Shown: piece by piece, positions 1 through 6,628 of the stretch
Numbering within the stretch: position 1 is the stretch's first letter
Layout of the letters: each line of letters begins with the position of its first letter
Assembly (NCBI GenBank): GCA_947495165.1
Contig: CANLXM010000001.1
Span: forward strand, 806,001 to 870,000
Direction: 5' to 3'
Origin: an uncultured Cellulomonadaceae bacterium
GTDB taxonomy: Bacteria; Actinomycetota; Actinomycetes; Actinomycetales; Cellulomonadaceae
Length of the DNA stretch: 64,000 nucleotides
Translations under genes and position numbers: made by a program
Notes under the pieces: model-generated
Databases searched by the model: none
The model's input: the letters and a program-made list of their open reading frames with translations, nothing else
What the model was told of the DNA's origin: nothing

Positions 1-749
1 AGGAGATCCGCGACGCCGGGGTGACGGTCGCCGGGTCCCTCAGCCCGCAGCGCACCCAGGAGTTCTCCGCCGACGTCGTCGCCGCGGGCGTCGACCTCTT
101 CGTGATCCGCGGCACGACCGTCTCTGCCGAGCACGTGTCGAGCAACGCGGAGCCGCTCAACCTCAAGCGCTTCATCTACGAGCTCGACGTCCCCGTCATC
201 GTGGGTGGCGCGTCCACGTACACGGCCGCGTTGCACCTCATGCGCACGGGAGCCGCGGGCGTGCTCGTCGGCTTCGGCGGGGGGGCGGCCCACACCACGC
301 GTACGTCGCTCGGCATCCACGCCCCGATGGCCACGGCCGTCGCCGACGTCGCGGCCGCGCGCCGGGACTACCTCGACGAGTCGGGCGGCCGCTACGTGCA
401 CGTGATCGCCGACGGCGGCGTCGGGCGTTCCGGCGACCTCGTCAAGGCGATCGCCGTGGGCGCCGACGCCGTCATGGTCGGTGCCGCGCTGGCCCGCGCC
501 GAGGAGGCGCCGGGCCGCGGCTGGCACTGGGGCTCCGAGGCGCACCACCCGCAGCTGCCGCGCGGCGAGCGCGTGCGGGTCGGCTCTGCCGGCACGCTCG
601 AGGAGATCCTCTTCGGCCCGGGGCGCCAGGCCGACGGCACGCTGAACCTCGTCGGTGCGCTGCGCCGCGCGATGGCGACCACCGGCTACTCCGACCTCAA
701 GGAGTTCCAGCGCGTCGAGGTCGTCGTCTCGCCGTACCAGCCGTTCTGA
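1..749 (+). CDS. guaB3: GuaB3-type IMP dehydrogenase family protein (5' end outside window)
   Basis: C-terminal part of a (beta/alpha)8-barrel protein of the IMP dehydrogenase/GMP reductase superfamily; the reading frame is open from base 3 to the left edge, so the true start lies outside. The segment HVIADGGVGRSGDLVKAIA followed by GADAVMVG is the phosphate-binding region of this superfamily. The end of the protein (GTLNLVGALRRAMATTGYSD and a KEFQRVEVVV tail) is typical of the actinobacterial GuaB3 paralogue rather than of GuaB itself. GuaB3 enzymes are thought to act in purine nucleotide interconversion, but the reaction is less secure than for GuaB. guaA lies 20 kb downstream rather than beside it. 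The next gene starts six bases after the stop, so they may be cotranscribed. Confidence 0.86.
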   Translation, partial: EIRDAGVTVAGSLSPQRTQEFSADVVAAGVDLFVIRGTTVSAEHVSSNAEPLNLKRFIYELDVPVIVGGASTYTAALHLMRTGAAGVLVGFGGGAAHTTRTSLGIHAPMATAVADVAAARRDYLDESGGRYVHVIADGGVGRSGDLVKAIAVGADAVMVGAALARAEEAPGRGWHWGSEAHHPQLPRGERVRVGSAGTLEEILFGPGRQADGTLNLVGALRRAMATTGYSDLKEFQRVEVVVSPYQPF

Positions 750-754
750 CCGTC

Positions 755-1207
755 GTGGACGCCCGCGTTCCCGACGTCGAGATCGGGCCGGCGACCCAGG
801 CGGACGCTGCGGCCGTCGTCGCGCTGTGGGGGGAGGCCGGGCTGACCCGGCCGTGGAACGACCCGGACCGCGACTTCGCGGACGCGCTCGTCACCGCAAC
901 GTCCACGGTGCTCGTGGCACGCGCGCCGGGCGACCTCGCCGCCGGGGAGGACCGGGCCGTCGTCGGCTCCGTGCTGGCGGGCTTCGACGGGCACCGGGGC
1001 TGGCTCTACTACCTGGCCGTAGCGCCCGAAGCGCGCGGTCAAGGGCTGGGGCGCGAGCTCGTCGTCACGGCCGAAGCCTGGCTCGCCGGCCAGGGCGCAC
1101 CCAAGGTGCAGCTCATGGTGCGCCACGAGAACGCCGACGTGCAGGCCTTCTATGCTGCACTCGGCTACGAGGACGCCAACTGCGTGGTGCTCGGCCGCCG
1201 GTTCTGA
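755..1207 (+). CDS. GNAT family N-acetyltransferase
   Basis: A 150-residue single-domain GNAT acetyltransferase, which would transfer the acetyl group of acetyl-CoA to an unidentified amine. The acetyl-CoA loop is clear: LAVAPEARGQGLGRELV, with the RGQGLG pyrophosphate-binding turn, then the C-terminal NADVQAFYAALGYE segment that closes the fold. It resembles the small YpeA/RimI-like group. The GTG start at 755 follows the guaB3 stop by six bases. No ribosome site stands out, consistent with translational coupling. The substrate cannot be told from sequence. Confidence 0.8.
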   Translation: MDARVPDVEIGPATQADAAAVVALWGEAGLTRPWNDPDRDFADALVTATSTVLVARAPGDLAAGEDRAVVGSVLAGFDGHRGWLYYLAVAPEARGQGLGRELVVTAEAWLAGQGAPKVQLMVRHENADVQAFYAALGYEDANCVVLGRRF

Positions 1208-1345
1208 GCCGATCCGCGCGCGCGGACGTCCCGCGCCCGCTGCGCGCGCCCGACGTCTCCGCGCCCGCTCGCTCCGCGAGTCCGATAGTCGCGTCCTCAC
1301 TCCGATAGCACCTCCTATCTGACTCGGGGTCGGGCTGTCGGAGTC

Positions 1346-1396
1346 GGCGGGCGGGGGGTGGGCGAGTGGCGGCGGGCGGGGGTGGGCGAGTGGCGG
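1346..1396 (+). repeat. Two-copy G-rich tandem repeat
   Basis: Two direct copies of a 24-25 bp unit built on GGCGGGC-G(5-6)-TGGGCGAGTGGC, at 1346-1370 and 1371-1394. The copies differ mainly by one G in the long G run. The plus strand carries six runs of three or more G, so it could fold as a G-quadruplex just upstream of the deoR promoter. Confidence 0.75.
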
Positions 1397-1442
1397 TGCG
1401 CCCCGTTTCGCTTTGGATCTGTGTTGTTTTGGGTTTGGTTCG

Positions 1443-1471
1443 TTGACATCGGACACAAAACCAACTAGACA
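1443..1471 (+). promoter_or_regulatory. Predicted promoter of the PTS operon regulator
   Basis: A perfect -35 hexamer TTGACA (1443-1448) lies 17 bases before TAGACA (1466-1471), a moderate -10. A DeoR-like imperfect inverted repeat surrounds it: GTTTTGGGTTTGG upstream and ACACAAAACCAA inside the spacer. The regulator may therefore bind its own promoter. Transcription from here would give a short leader before the GTG at 1510. Confidence 0.55.
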
Positions 1472-1509
1472 TGCTCCTGACAGCAGTGATCGGCGGCGAG
1501 GGAGCCACG

Positions 1510-2271
1510 GTGTACGCGACGGAGCGGCAGAACGAGATCCTGGCCCAGGCGCGCCTTGAGGGGCGGGTCGAGGTCAAGGAGCTCTCTGAGCGGCTCGACG
1601 TCACGCCAGAGACCGTCCGCCGCGACCTCACGGCCCTCGAGCGGCGCGGGTACGTGCGCCGCATGCACGGCGGTGCGATCCCCGTGGAGCGGCTCGGCGT
1701 CGAGCCCGCCGTCGCGGACCGCGAGGGCCAGATGGCCACGCAGAAGGAGCGCATCGCCCGGGCGGCCCTCGACGAGCTGCCCGACGGCGGGGCCGTCATC
1801 CTCGACGCGGGCACGACCACCATCCGGCTGGCCGAGCTCATCCCCACCGACCGCGAGCTCACCGTCGTGACGCACAGCCTCTCGATCGCGATCCTGCTCG
1901 CCGCCCGGCCCAGCATCACGCTGCACATGCTCGGCGGCATGGTCCGGGGCCGGACGCTCGCCTCGGTCGGCACCTGGGCCGAGCGCGCGATCGCCGACAT
2001 CTACGCCGACGTCGCGTTCCTCGGCACCAACGGCCTCACGGTCGAGCAGGGGCTCACGACGCCGGACCTCGCCGAGGCCTCGGTCAAGCGCGCGCTGATC
2101 GGCTCCGCGCGCCGCACCGTGGTGCTCGCCGACCACACCAAGGTCGGGCGCACCGACCTCGCGTGCGTCGCCCCGATGTCCGCCGTCGACACGTTCATCA
2201 CCGACAGCGACATCGACCCGGACCTCGCCGACGAGATCGAGGCGACCGGCACGAGGGTGGTGCGGGCATGA
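1510..2271 (+). CDS. DeoR/GlpR family transcriptional regulator of the sugar PTS operon
   Basis: A 253-residue repressor-type regulator. The N-terminus has the DeoR winged helix-turn-helix (ELSERLDVTPETVRRDL, then GYVRRMHGGA). The C-terminal sugar-phosphate-sensing domain carries the VILDAGTTTIRLAE motif and the conserved late segment VVLADHTKVGR. I chose the GTG at 1510 because DeoR proteins usually begin YATERQNEIL and a GAGGGAG ribosome site precedes it; an in-frame ATG at 1471 coincides with the predicted -10. Its stop overlaps the fruK start (ATGA), so it heads the operon and probably senses the phosphosugar made by it. Confidence 0.88.
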   Translation: MYATERQNEILAQARLEGRVEVKELSERLDVTPETVRRDLTALERRGYVRRMHGGAIPVERLGVEPAVADREGQMATQKERIARAALDELPDGGAVILDAGTTTIRLAELIPTDRELTVVTHSLSIAILLAARPSITLHMLGGMVRGRTLASVGTWAERAIADIYADVAFLGTNGLTVEQGLTTPDLAEASVKRALIGSARRTVVLADHTKVGRTDLACVAPMSAVDTFITDSDIDPDLADEIEATGTRVVRA

Positions 2272-3233
2272 TCGTCACCGTCACGCTCAACCCGAGCCTG
2301 GACCGCACGGTCGAGGTCGAGTCCCTGGTCCGTGGCCAGGTCCACCGCGCGGGCGCCGCGCGCCTGCACCCCGGCGGCAAGGGCGTCAACGTCACGCGCG
2401 CCCTCCTGCGCAACGGCGTGCCGAGCTGCGCGGTCCTGCCGATCGCCGGGCCCGACGGCGACGAGCTCGTGCGGCTGCTGGCGGCCGAGCAGGTCGAGTC
2501 CGCGGTCGTGCACGTCGCCGGCCGCACCCGGTCCAACATCTCGATCGCCGAGCCCGACGGCACGGTCACCAAGGTCAACGAGCCCGGAGGCGTTCTGTCG
2601 GCCGCCGAGCTCGACGAGGTGCTCGCGCGGGCGCTCGCGCTCACGCTGCCCGGCGCGTGGGTCGTCCTGTGCGGCAGCCTGCCGCCTGAGGCGCCGACCG
2701 ACCTGTACGCGGTCCTCACGACGCGGCTGCGCACAGCGGGCGCCCGGGTGGCCGTCGACTCGAGCGGGGGAGCGCTCGCCGCCGCGGTCGAGGTTCGCCC
2801 GGACCTGATCAAGCCCAACGCCGAGGAGCTGGCCGAGGCTGTAGGCCGGCCGGTGACGACCCGCGGCGACGTCGTCTCCGCGGCCCGCGAGCTGCAGCAG
2901 CGGGGCGCCCGGACGGTCCTGGTGAGCCTGGGCGCCGAGGGCGCGATGCTCGTCGACGAGCACGGCGTGCTGGCGGGCGACTCCGTCGCGAAGGAACCGC
3001 GCAGCACCGTGGGTGCGGGCGACGCGTTCCTCGCGGGCTACCTCGGAGCCGTCGCCACGGGCGAGGGCCGGCGCTCCGCGCTCGCACGGGCGCTCGCCTG
3101 GGGTGCGGCCGCCGTGCAGCTCCCCGGGAGCCAGATGCCCGGCCCCCACGACATCGACCTCAGCGCGGCGCACATCCTCGACGACGACGACTGCGACACC
3201 CGACTGACCGCTCCGTTCCTCCGAGCGGTCTGA
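2268..3233 (+). CDS. fruK: 1-phosphofructokinase (PfkB/ribokinase family)
   Basis: A 321-residue hexose-phosphate kinase that would convert fructose 1-phosphate and ATP to fructose 1,6-bisphosphate. The N-terminus MIVTVTLNPSLDRTVEV and the GGKGVNVTRAL segment are characteristic of FruK/LacC kinases. The C-terminal STVGAGDAFLAGYLGA contains the catalytic GAGD with the base Asp and the anion hole. Start overlaps the deoR stop by four bases. The PTS genes downstream are of mannitol type rather than fructose type, so the phosphoketose it acts on may come from the dehydrogenase in the same operon. Tagatose-6-phosphate kinase activity is a less likely alternative. Confidence 0.88.
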   Translation: MIVTVTLNPSLDRTVEVESLVRGQVHRAGAARLHPGGKGVNVTRALLRNGVPSCAVLPIAGPDGDELVRLLAAEQVESAVVHVAGRTRSNISIAEPDGTVTKVNEPGGVLSAAELDEVLARALALTLPGAWVVLCGSLPPEAPTDLYAVLTTRLRTAGARVAVDSSGGALAAAVEVRPDLIKPNAEELAEAVGRPVTTRGDVVSAARELQQRGARTVLVSLGAEGAMLVDEHGVLAGDSVAKEPRSTVGAGDAFLAGYLGAVATGEGRRSALARALAWGAAAVQLPGSQMPGPHDIDLSAAHILDDDDCDTRLTAPFLRAV

Positions 3234-3308
3234 ACCACCCGCACCACCCACCGGACAGGTCCTCCCGTCCATCACGAGCAATTCCTGGCACAAAGGAGTC
3301 CAGAGAAC

Positions 3309-4436
3309 ATGAGCGACTACACACCGAAGGTCACCGGGACGGGCACCCGGGCGCGCGTCCAGCGGTTCGGCGGCTTCCTGGCAGCGATGGTGATGCCGAA
3401 CATCGGCGCCTTCATCGCCTGGGGCCTGATCACCGCACTCTTCATCGAGACGGGCTGGACCCCTGTCGAGCAGCTCGGCGGGTTCGGCACCGACGGGGAC
3501 GGCAAGGCCTACATCGGGCTCGTCGGGCCGATGATCACCTACCTCCTCCCGCTCCTCATCGGCTTCACCGGCGGGCGGATCGTGCACGGCCACCGCGGCG
3601 GTGTCGTCGGGGCTATCGCGACCGCCGGCGTGATCGTCGGGGCAGGCACGCCGATGTTCCTCGGCGCGATGATCATGGGGCCGCTCGCCGCCTACCTGCT
3701 CAAGAAGGTCGACGCGCTCTTCGAGACCCGCGTGAAGGCGGGCTTCGAGATGCTGATCGAGAACTTCACCTCGGGAATCCTGGGGGCCGCGCTCGCGGTG
3801 GCCGGGTTCTTCGCGATCGGCCCGGTGGTCACGACGATCATGGGCTGGGCCGAGTCCGGCGTGGGCTGGCTCGTCGAGCACAGCCTGCTGCCGCTCGCGT
3901 CGATCTTCATCGAGCCCGGCAAGGTGCTCTTCCTCAACAACGCGATCAACCACGGCGTCCTCACGCCCCTGGGCACCGCGCAGTCCAAGGAGACGGGCAG
4001 CTCGATCCTGTTCATGCTCGAGTCCAACCCCGGGGCGGGCCTCGGCATCCTGCTGGCCTTCATGTTCTTCGGCCCCCGTGCGCTGCGCGCCTCGACGCCC
4101 GCGGCCATCGTCATCCACTTCTTCGGCGGCATCCACGAGATCTACTTCCCGTACGTCCTGATGAAGCCGAAGCTGATCCTCGCGGCGATCGCAGGCTCGG
4201 CCGCCGGCATCCTCACGTTCCTCGTCACGGGCGCCGGCCTGGTCGCCTCGCCGTCGCCGGGCAGCATCATCGCCTACATGGCCATGACGCCCCGGGGCAT
4301 GCACCTCGCGGTCCTCGCCGGCGTCGCGGTCGCGACGATCGTCAGCTTCCTCGTCGCCGCGCTCCTGCTGCGCACCGGCAAGCAGGAGGAAGAGCCTGAG
4401 CCGAGCCCGTCCGAGCCGACCACCGTCGCCGCCTGA
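3309..4436 (+). CDS. mtlA: PTS mannitol-type transporter subunit IIC
   Basis: A 375-residue integral membrane permease of the mannitol PTS family, moving a hexitol (probably mannitol) inward while it is phosphorylated. Hydrophobic segments run through nearly the whole chain. The opening QRFGGFLAAMVMPNIGAFIAWG and the GGIHE motif at residues 273-277, which contributes to the substrate site in mannitol IIC, are diagnostic. The E. coli protein is IICBA in one chain; here the chain ends after IIC with a short acidic tail, and IIB and IIA are separate genes downstream. An AAAGGAG ribosome site precedes the ATG. Confidence 0.9.
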   Translation: MSDYTPKVTGTGTRARVQRFGGFLAAMVMPNIGAFIAWGLITALFIETGWTPVEQLGGFGTDGDGKAYIGLVGPMITYLLPLLIGFTGGRIVHGHRGGVVGAIATAGVIVGAGTPMFLGAMIMGPLAAYLLKKVDALFETRVKAGFEMLIENFTSGILGAALAVAGFFAIGPVVTTIMGWAESGVGWLVEHSLLPLASIFIEPGKVLFLNNAINHGVLTPLGTAQSKETGSSILFMLESNPGAGLGILLAFMFFGPRALRASTPAAIVIHFFGGIHEIYFPYVLMKPKLILAAIAGSAAGILTFLVTGAGLVASPSPGSIIAYMAMTPRGMHLAVLAGVAVATIVSFLVAALLLRTGKQEEEPEPSPSEPTTVAA

Positions 4437-4494
4437 CGCGACGTCCACCTCGGCGCTGGCACCCGCCAGCGTCCCGCACCACCGGAGGTACCTC

Positions 4495-4803
4495 ATGGCT
4501 ACTCTCGACGGAAGCGCAGTACGCAAGGTCGTCGTCGCGTGCGACGCCGGCATGGGCAGCAGCGTGATGCTCGCGAGCACGGTCCGCAAGCAGCTCGCCA
4601 AGACCCAGGCGACGGTCGAGCACACGCCCGTCGCGGACATCCCCGCCGACGCCGACGTCGTGCTCACCCACGCGGGGCTCGCCGACCGGGCGCGCGGCGT
4701 CGTCCCGGACGTGCCGGTCGTGGCGTTCCAGCTGTTCCTGGGCGACCCCGCGGTCGCGCGGGTGGTCACGGCCATCGCGAAGGGCCAGACGATCGATGTC
4801 TGA
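4495..4803 (+). CDS. PTS mannitol-type subunit IIB
   Basis: A 102-residue cytoplasmic phosphocarrier with the IIB P-loop VVVACDAGMGSS. Cys16 is the expected phosphorylation site that accepts phosphate from IIA and passes it to the incoming polyol. The length fits one Rossmann-like IIB domain. GGAGGT lies eight bases before the ATG. The gene end overlaps the IIA start by eight bases, so the two carriers are probably translated in balance. Confidence 0.88.
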   Translation: MATLDGSAVRKVVVACDAGMGSSVMLASTVRKQLAKTQATVEHTPVADIPADADVVLTHAGLADRARGVVPDVPVVAFQLFLGDPAVARVVTAIAKGQTIDV

Positions 4804-5254
4804 CGTCGACGTCGCGGCGCTCCTCGCGCCCGGGTCCATCCGGCTCGACGAGCACGTCGGCGACAAGCTCGAGGCCGTGCGCCGGTGCGGTGAGGTGCTG
4901 GTGGAGGCCGGCCTCGTCGCACCGGGGTACGTCCCCGCGATGCTCGAGCGGGAGGCCACCGTGTCCACGTACATCGCGGAGGGCGTCGCGATCCCGCACG
5001 CCACGACGGCGGGCAAGGAGCACGTCCTGGCCGACGGCCTGTGCTTCCTGCGGTTCCCCGACGGCGTCGACTGGGACGGCGAGGTCGCCACCGTGGCGAT
5101 CGGGATCGCCGCCCAGGGCGACGGCCACGTGGAGGTCCTCGGCCAGCTCGCCGAGATCCTGCTCGACCCGGAGCGCGCCGCCGCGCTCCGCAACGCCGAG
5201 GACGCGACGAGCGTCCTGCGCATGCTGCGCACCACCACTGAAGGAGAGTCATGA
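4796..5254 (+). CDS. PTS mannitol-type subunit IIA
   Basis: A 152-residue IIA of the mannitol/fructose family, accepting phosphate from HPr and donating it to IIB. His68 within GVAIPHATTAGK is the expected active-site histidine, in the place of the equivalent His of E. coli MtlA. The fold elements AVRRCGEVLVEAGLV and REATVSTYI are standard for this family. It overlaps the IIB gene by eight bases and the dehydrogenase gene by four (ATGA). Confidence 0.9.
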   Translation: MSDVDVAALLAPGSIRLDEHVGDKLEAVRRCGEVLVEAGLVAPGYVPAMLEREATVSTYIAEGVAIPHATTAGKEHVLADGLCFLRFPDGVDWDGEVATVAIGIAAQGDGHVEVLGQLAEILLDPERAAALRNAEDATSVLRMLRTTTEGES

Positions 5255-6291
5255 GAGTCGCACGCTTCCACGCCCCCGGTGACGTCCGCCTGGAGGACGC
5301 CCCCGAGCCCGAGGCCGGGCCCCGGGAGGTCAAGATCCGGGTGCGCGCCTGCTCGACCTGCGGCACCGACGTGAAGATCTCCAAGTTCGGGCACCACCAC
5401 ATCCACCCGCCGCGCGTCATGGGCCACGAGATCGCCGGTGAGATCGTCGACGTCGGCGCCGAGGTCTCCGGCTGGGACGCGGGCGACCGCGTCCAGGTGA
5501 TCGCCGCCATCCCGTGCGGCGAGTGCGCGTACTGCACGGGCGGGCAGATGAACATCTGCCCTGACCAGGTCTCGATGGGCTACCACTTCGACGGCGGCTT
5601 TGCCGAGTACATGGTGGTCCCGGAGAACGTGCTCAAGGTTGACGGCCTCAACCGGATCCCCGAGGGCCTGAGCTTCGCCGAGGCGAGCGTCGCCGAGCCG
5701 CTGGCCTGCGCCCTCAACGCCCAGGAGCTCGTGCGGATCAACCCCGGTGACGACGTCGTCGTCGTCGGCTCTGGTCCCATCGGGTGCCTGCACGTGCGCC
5801 TGGCCCGCTCGTTCGGCGCGGGCCGCGTGTTCCTGGTCGAGCTGAGCCGGGAGCGCCTCGACATGGCTGCCGGCCTGGTCCACCCGGACGCCGCGATCTG
5901 CAGCGAGGACGAGGACGCCGTGGCGCGCATCCGCGAGCTCACCGACGGGCGCGGCGTCGACGTCGCGATCACCGCGGCGGCCTCCGGGGCGGCGCAGGAG
6001 CAGGCGCTGCAGATGCTCGCGCGCGGCGGTCGGATCAGCTTCTTCGGCGGCCTGCCGAAGGACAAGCCGACGATCACGCTCGACTCGAACCTCGTGCACT
6101 ACAGCGAGCTGACGATCGTCGGTGCCAACGGGTCCAGCCCCGAGCACAACAAGCGCGCGCTGCAGCTCATCGCGGACGGGAAGGTGCCCGTGGACGACCT
6201 CATCACCCACCGCCTCCCGCTCGACCAGGCCCTCGAGGGCATCGGCATCGTCTCCCGCGGCGAGGCCATCAAGGTCACGATCGAACCATGA
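5251..6291 (+). CDS. Zinc-dependent medium-chain dehydrogenase, probable polyol (phosphate) dehydrogenase
   Basis: A 346-residue MDR-family enzyme, NAD(P)-dependent. Catalytic zinc ligands are Cys37 (in CGTD), His59 and Glu60 (in GHE). The structural zinc lobe has Cys89, Cys92, Cys95 and Cys103. The dinucleotide fold begins at VVVVGSGPIGCLHVRLA. It is closest in pattern to sorbitol, galactitol-phosphate and threonine dehydrogenases. Its position, overlapping the IIA gene and in an operon with FruK, indicates that it oxidises the imported hexitol phosphate to a ketose phosphate. The usual long-chain MtlD is absent. Exact substrate and carbon position are inference. Confidence 0.82.
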   Translation: MRVARFHAPGDVRLEDAPEPEAGPREVKIRVRACSTCGTDVKISKFGHHHIHPPRVMGHEIAGEIVDVGAEVSGWDAGDRVQVIAAIPCGECAYCTGGQMNICPDQVSMGYHFDGGFAEYMVVPENVLKVDGLNRIPEGLSFAEASVAEPLACALNAQELVRINPGDDVVVVGSGPIGCLHVRLARSFGAGRVFLVELSRERLDMAAGLVHPDAAICSEDEDAVARIRELTDGRGVDVAITAAASGAAQEQALQMLARGGRISFFGGLPKDKPTITLDSNLVHYSELTIVGANGSSPEHNKRALQLIADGKVPVDDLITHRLPLDQALEGIGIVSRGEAIKVTIEP

Positions 6292-6300
6292 GCCACTCCC

Positions 6301-6325
6301 CGTGCGGCGCGCGCTGCGCCGCACG
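6301..6325 (+). other. Strong hairpin inside the PTS operon
   Basis: CGTGCGGCGC pairs perfectly with GCGCCGCACG around a five-base loop, between the dehydrogenase stop and the ribosome site of HPr. There is no T-run after it. It could attenuate transcription or protect processed ends, which would allow the HPr/enzyme I genes to be expressed at a different level from the genes upstream. Confidence 0.6.
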
Positions 6326-6349
6326 GCGGCTCGACGAAGGAGAAGCACC

Positions 6350-6628
6350 ATGGCTCAGCGGACGGTACGGATCGGTTCCAGCGTCGGCCTGCACGCGCGG
6401 CCGGCCAAGCTCTTCACCCAGGCCGTGAAGGCCTCGGGCCACGCGGTCACGATCACCAAGGGCGACGGGGCGGCGGTCGACGCCGGGAGCATCCTGCGCG
6501 TGATGGCGCTCGCGGCCAAGCAGGGCGACGACGTCACGATCGCATCCGACGACGACGGGGCCGAGCAGACGCTCGACTCGCTCGCCGAGCTCCTGGCCAC
6601 GGACCTGGACGAGGCGGGCGCACCGTGA
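6350..6628 (+). CDS. ptsH: Phosphocarrier protein HPr
   Basis: A 92-residue general PTS phosphocarrier. His15 lies in SVGLHARPA, the phosphorylation site that takes phosphate from enzyme I. A serine at position 47 aligns with the regulatory Ser46 region of firmicute HPr (DAGSILRVM), although HPr kinase is not generally expected in actinobacteria. The ATG at 6350 follows a GAAGGAGAAG ribosome site. The end overlaps the enzyme I start by four bases (GTGA). Confidence 0.92.
   Translation: MAQRTVRIGSSVGLHARPAKLFTQAVKASGHAVTITKGDGAAVDAGSILRVMALAAKQGDDVTIASDDDGAEQTLDSLAELLATDLDEAGAP

Larger units (their letters stand above)
1208..1509. other. Intergenic region with G-rich tandem repeat upstream of deoR
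   Basis: About 300 bases without a convincing gene. It holds repeated CCGATAG words (near 1282 and 1303), a G-run tandem repeat at 1346-1396, and the promoter of the DeoR regulator at its right end. A minus-strand reading frame across it is proline/arginine-rich and has no recognisable domain. Confidence 0.6.

Noticed and set aside
686..1456. Minus-strand frame across the GNAT gene and the gap before deoR
   Set aside because: Low-complexity Pro/Arg sequence, no domain, no ribosome site, and it overlaps real genes.
2001..5555. Very long minus-strand open frame (1,184 codons) opposite the PTS operon
   Set aside because: Composition is Arg/Asp/Ala-rich without domains, and the plus-strand genes under it are all recognisable. 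High GC makes stops rare on the opposite strand. Similar long antisense frames elsewhere were dropped for the same reason.
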